DNA of 17,324 nucleotides from an uncultured Bacteroidales bacterium (GTDB lineage: Bacteria > Bacteroidota > Bacteroidia > Bacteroidales > UBA932): contig CABUIX010000043.1 in NCBI GenBank assembly GCA_902491795.1, positions 1 to 17,324 of the forward strand. Direction: 5' to 3'. This document shows positions 14,402 through 17,324 of the stretch, one piece after another (within the stretch, counting starts at the first letter, position 1; each line of letters starts with the position of its first letter). The translations under genes were made by a program, and so were the position numbers. The notes beneath the pieces are model-generated. The model was given only the letters and a program-made list of their open reading frames with translations, had not been told where the DNA came from and searched no databases.

Positions 14402-15997
14402 TTACTTCTTCTTCAATACAGGCAGACCATCGGTGCCGGATGTCCATTGATAGTCGTTGCCGGTAAGGGCAGCGTTCATGCCTGCGACGGCGTTCTGCCA
14501 AGTGGTCGTACCCTCCACCTTCGTAGCATCTACCGTTCCTCCTTGATTACTATAAACTCCTTGTCCGGCATTGCCGCCCCAGTAGCAGGCAGCGACGGAG
14601 CCGTCGTTAATACATGCTATTCCGCCCATCGGTGTTCCTCCAGTACTATTGTGTCCCTCCAACTGTCCGTTATACCAACAGCCAATAATGCTACCGTTGT
14701 TGATAGACGCAATGCCACCGACAGCACCGCTATTTGCAGTAATATCTCCCTTTACGGAGCAGGCAGTAATGGTGCCGTAGTTTGAATTTGCTATGCCGCC
14801 GGCCGCACCGTTTTGCTGCACAGTGTAGCTCACATTTACCAATTGTAGGTTCTTCACCGTTCCGTTACTCCCGATACCATCGAACAATACAGCATTCCCA
14901 CCGTCTGTTGAGTTTGTGGTGATGCTCAGTCCCGTGATGCTGTGTCCCTGTCCGTCGAAGGTGCCTTGATAACCGGTATTAGAACTGAAACCACTGCCTA
15001 TCGGTGTCCACGTCTCGCCCGTCAGGTCAATGTCGGCGGTGAGGGTGATATTGAGTGTCGGGTCGGTCTGCACAGCCTCTGCCCATTCCTTCAGGCCGTT
15101 AGCGGTGTAGACTGTGTAGCTGCCGTCGTCCTGTATGAAATAACCCAAATCCTCTGCCGTGCCGCTCTCGCTGCCGCCGTCAGTCCAGCCGCCGATGGTG
15201 CAGCCCTCCAGCGTCAAGCCGGTGGCGTTCACATTGACGGTGTAGGTGTAGCGGCTGCCGGCTGCCAGCACCACATCGCTATGCGGACGGAAATAGTAAG
15301 TACCTCCGCCTAAATCCACCTGTATGAACGGGGTATTCGCCTTCACGGTCTGCGGTGCGGTGAGGGCTTCGTAGGTGTCGCCGCCCGCCTCGTAGGTGCG
15401 GATAGTGGCGGGATTGCTGTTATCCGTGCCCAAGCCGGTGACATAAACATCGGCTCCCGACACGCTCGTGATGCCGGCGCCCGGCTTAAGAAGAACCGTT
15501 ATACGCGCCGTGCGGTGGCTGAACTCAAGCGTCGGGTTGTCGAACTGCACGGTCTGGGCTTCGGCGAAGATGAAGTCGCTGCCCTCGAAGCCTTCCTTCG
15601 TGCTTTGGTCTGCCTTTACTACCACATCGGGCATCGTGGTGCCGTATGGCCACCATGCCGAAACGGTGATGTCCTCGCGGCTTGTCCACCAGAAGGGGTC
15701 GGTGTCGCTGCTCAGGGTGGCAGACTGGTAGCCGTCGGCATCGGATGCCGTCACATCGTATTGCTTCACCGTGCCGCCCACACTGAGGGCTACGGTCTGT
15801 ACGCCCTGCCAGTTGCCGTCCACGGTGGCGCGTGAGGCAGGGGTTGCCACGGCTTGCAGGCCGGTGGCGCGGATTACCAATGGATACTCGCCCTCGGGCA
15901 ACGTGCCGCCGCCGAGATCGTCCTGCGTGCAGGCAGTCGCTGCAAAAAGCAGGACGGTTGCTGCGGACAGTATATGCAATGGAAGTCTAATGTTCAT
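14402..15997 (-). CDS. Fimbrillin-family lipoprotein with GLUG-like repeats, paralogue
   Basis: A 531-residue lipoprotein (LLFAATAC, Cys23) followed by TQDDLGGGTLPEG. The same CTQDD...GTLP.G start and (S/T)RATVD...W motif (Arg56) occur in the downstream gene, marking a tandem duplication that then diverged. The middle carries fimbrillin features (NPTLEFSHRTARITVLLKPG, SRYTYTVNVNATGLTLEGC). From about residue 310 the C-terminal half has YTVYTANGLKEWAEA, TADIDLTGETWTPIG, QGTFDGQGHSITGL and at least three GLUG-like turns (GGIANSNYGTITACSVKG, GGIASINNGSIIGCWYNG, GGIACINDGSVAACYWGG). It ends GLPVLKKK. Spacing is 27 bases from the upstream gene and 12 bases to the downstream one. Expected to be surface-exposed; probably a minor pilin or adhesin. 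Confidence 0.85.
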   Translation of the reverse strand: MNIRLPLHILSAATVLLFAATACTQDDLGGGTLPEGEYPLVIRATGLQAVATPASRATVDGNWQGVQTVALSVGGTVKQYDVTASDADGYQSATLSSDTDPFWWTSREDITVSAWWPYGTTMPDVVVKADQSTKEGFEGSDFIFAEAQTVQFDNPTLEFSHRTARITVLLKPGAGITSVSGADVYVTGLGTDNSNPATIRTYEAGGDTYEALTAPQTVKANTPFIQVDLGGGTYYFRPHSDVVLAAGSRYTYTVNVNATGLTLEGCTIGGWTDGGSESGTAEDLGYFIQDDGSYTVYTANGLKEWAEAVQTDPTLNITLTADIDLTGETWTPIGSGFSSNTGYQGTFDGQGHSITGLSITTNSTDGGNAVLFDGIGSNGTVKNLQLVNVSYTVQQNGAAGGIANSNYGTITACSVKGDITANSGAVGGIASINNGSIIGCWYNGQLEGHNSTGGTPMGGIACINDGSVAACYWGGNAGQGVYSNQGGTVDATKVEGTTTWQNAVAGMNAALTGNDYQWTSGTDGLPVLKKK

Positions 15998-16024
15998 ATT
16001 CTTAGTTCTTTAGGAATGATATAC

Positions 16025-16909
16025 TTAAAGGTCTGCATTCACATTGCCGCCGTTCACCGGGTTCCAGTCGCTGATAGTGGCTGAGCTGATGCTCAGGTCC
16101 TTGTTGCGGACGGTGACGGTGTAGGTGTAGTTGTTGCCGGCTTTCAGTGCGCCGTCGGGAATGGTGAGCGTGGCGGTGTAGGGCTGGCTGTTGTAGTACA
16201 CGCTCAGTCCGATGCTTGCCTTGGTCTGCGGGAAGAGGATGACCGACGAGGTGAGTGCGCCGTTCAGTTCCATTGTAAGGTCGGCTGTCTGTGCGTTCGC
16301 ATCCGTTTCTGCCGTGCCGGTGGTGGTGTCGAAGCTGCCCTCCAGCACCAGTCCGGAGAGTGTGTAGCCGGTGGGTTTGATGGTATTGAAGTCCACGCCG
16401 CTGCCCTCCTTGAAGGTGAGCGTAATCTGGCTCATGCAGTGGTGGAAGGAACAGTCCTTGCCGCCTGCATCAGTGTCGTCGGTAAAGTTCACTTCAGGAT
16501 TGTGCGTACTGGCAGTGGCACCGGTGGCATAGAGGAAGTCGATGGCGGGCTGGTCCTGCTGCGCCGTGGCATCGGTGGTGGCGGTCAGTGTCCCACCGTC
16601 CGCATCGTAAGGATAGTAGGCGGAGAAGGTGGTCGGGTCGTCATCTTGGAAGAAGATAATGGTTCCTGTCGGTGTGAACTTCCCGCTTTCCCACCGGTAT
16701 GGTACGTTGGTGTAGCCGAAGCGGCTTTCGGAGATGCCTATCTCGTCACGTTCCGCCCAGGCGGTTCCGCTGGCGCGGGTGGATACGGCATCTGAGATTT
16801 CGGCGTTAATCACTGCGGCCACGGAATCATCGTTCAGGTTCTCGTTGTCGTTATTGCAGGCTGCCAGTGCGAGGGCGAGCGCCGCAAGTGCAAAAAATCT
16901 TGTCTTCAT
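16025..16909 (-). CDS. Fimbrillin-family (Mfa-like) pilin lipoprotein
   Basis: A 294-residue lipoprotein with signal MKTRFFALAALALALAAC (Cys18) and an acidic stretch NNDNEN after it. An upstream ATG at 16921 would add MTDI but makes a poorer signal peptide. The Arg-Ala site is VSTRASG (Arg45). Two beta-sandwich regions follow with fimbrillin hallmarks: FSAYYPYDADG, the central CSFHHCMSQITLTFKEG and GNNYTYTVTVRNKDLSISSATISDW. The protein ends NGGNVNADL. Unlike the two genes downstream it has no GLUG region and looks like a simple structural or anchor pilin. Spacing is 20 bases from the upstream partial gene. Confidence 0.85.
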   Translation of the reverse strand: MKTRFFALAALALALAACNNDNENLNDDSVAAVINAEISDAVSTRASGTAWAERDEIGISESRFGYTNVPYRWESGKFTPTGTIIFFQDDDPTTFSAYYPYDADGGTLTATTDATAQQDQPAIDFLYATGATASTHNPEVNFTDDTDAGGKDCSFHHCMSQITLTFKEGSGVDFNTIKPTGYTLSGLVLEGSFDTTTGTAETDANAQTADLTMELNGALTSSVILFPQTKASIGLSVYYNSQPYTATLTIPDGALKAGNNYTYTVTVRNKDLSISSATISDWNPVNGGNVNADL

Positions 16910-16929
16910 TATATCTGTCATTTTATTAG

Positions 16930-17324
16930 TTACAAATCGGCGTTTACATCATCACCTTTCACTTCTTCCCAGCCGGTAATTCCGGCTCCGTCCACTTCCA
17001 TGCCTTCGGGAGTCTCAACCAGCGTTCCGCCGAGGGTCAGCGATTCGCCCTTTCCGGTGTTGAAGGCCGCGAGAGCTTCCGTAAGGTCGCTTTTCAGCGT
17101 GGTGGGGGTCGGGTTGCCGTCAGCATAGCGGATTTCGCCCGTCAGCAGCTGTTCCGTGCCGGTCACACCCAGCAGCCGCACCGTGGCCTTCCACTTGCCG
17201 GCATCATCACCTTCGGTTATCTTGGTGAAGGGCAGCACGACGTTCGAAGCGGCTCCGTAGGTATCGGTTGCGAAGTCGAGTGTTCCGGCTGCACCCGTCA
17301 GATGGGCAACAATCTCCGTGATGC
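16930..17324 (-). CDS. C-terminal part of a further fimbrillin-like protein (runs off the window)
   Basis: The frame is open to the window edge, giving about 130 C-terminal residues. Visible segments are ITEIVAHLTGAAGTLDFATD, NVVLPFTK, KWKATVRLLGVTG, LTLGGTLVE and the end ITGWEEVKGDDVNADL. The ending resembles that of the next gene (SDWNPVNGGNVNADL), which supports a fimbrillin-family assignment and tandem duplication. Signal peptide, full length and promoter lie outside the window. Confidence 0.6.
   Translation of the reverse strand, partial: ITEIVAHLTGAAGTLDFATDTYGAASNVVLPFTKITEGDDAGKWKATVRLLGVTGTEQLLTGEIRYADGNPTPTTLKSDLTEALAAFNTGKGESLTLGGTLVETPEGMEVDGAGITGWEEVKGDDVNADL

Overview
The window fits a member of the Bacteroidota, most likely order Bacteroidales. 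It holds starch-utilisation (Sus) type enzymes, lipoprotein signal peptides, a -33/-7 promoter of the Bacteroides type, and fimbrillin-type pilus lipoproteins. The DNA looks fairly GC-rich, which would suit an Alistipes-like or related lineage, but the genus is a guess.

Region 1 (1-10055, plus strand) is the downstream half of a starch or alpha-glucan operon. In order it holds a SusG-like outer-membrane alpha-amylase (5' end outside the window, broken by a one-base frameshift near 937), a divergent GH53 endo-galactanase-like lipoprotein, a lipoprotein fusing a GH13 amylase to a complete SusA-like neopullulanase, a SusB-like GH97 alpha-glucosidase, and a cytoplasmic GH77 4-alpha-glucanotransferase. 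The first four genes are joined by three consecutive ATGA stop/start overlaps. The expected division of labour is surface and periplasmic cleavage of starch (SusG, fusion, SusB), then maltodextrin processing in the cytoplasm (GH77). SusC/D-like transport genes are not in the window and may lie upstream. The operon ends at a strong, probably bidirectional, terminator (10080-10130).

Region 2 (10118-12942) is an accessory patch read on the minus strand. It has a small four-helix membrane protein, then a type IV AbiE-like toxin-antitoxin operon (AbiEi antitoxin, AbiEii nucleotidyltransferase toxin) with a large palindrome over its promoter, then a decayed IS66-like transposase tail. The AbiE operon and IS66 remnant are bracketed by two direct 145-bp repeats 2267 bp apart (138 of 145 identical). 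Each repeat contains the last codons of a fimbrillin-family gene, a stem-loop and a conserved 31-codon mini-ORF that starts on a GTG overlapping the fimbrillin stop. This repeat-bounded cassette with its recurring mini-ORF is the least explained structure here.

Region 3 (12896-17324, minus strand) is a tight operon of at least four fimbrillin-family genes. The three with visible N-termini are lipoproteins. Two of those are paralogues that carry C-terminal GLUG-like repeats. The visible N-termini share an Arg-Ala site 26-32 residues after the lipidated cysteine, as expected for type V pilins matured by an arginine-specific protease.
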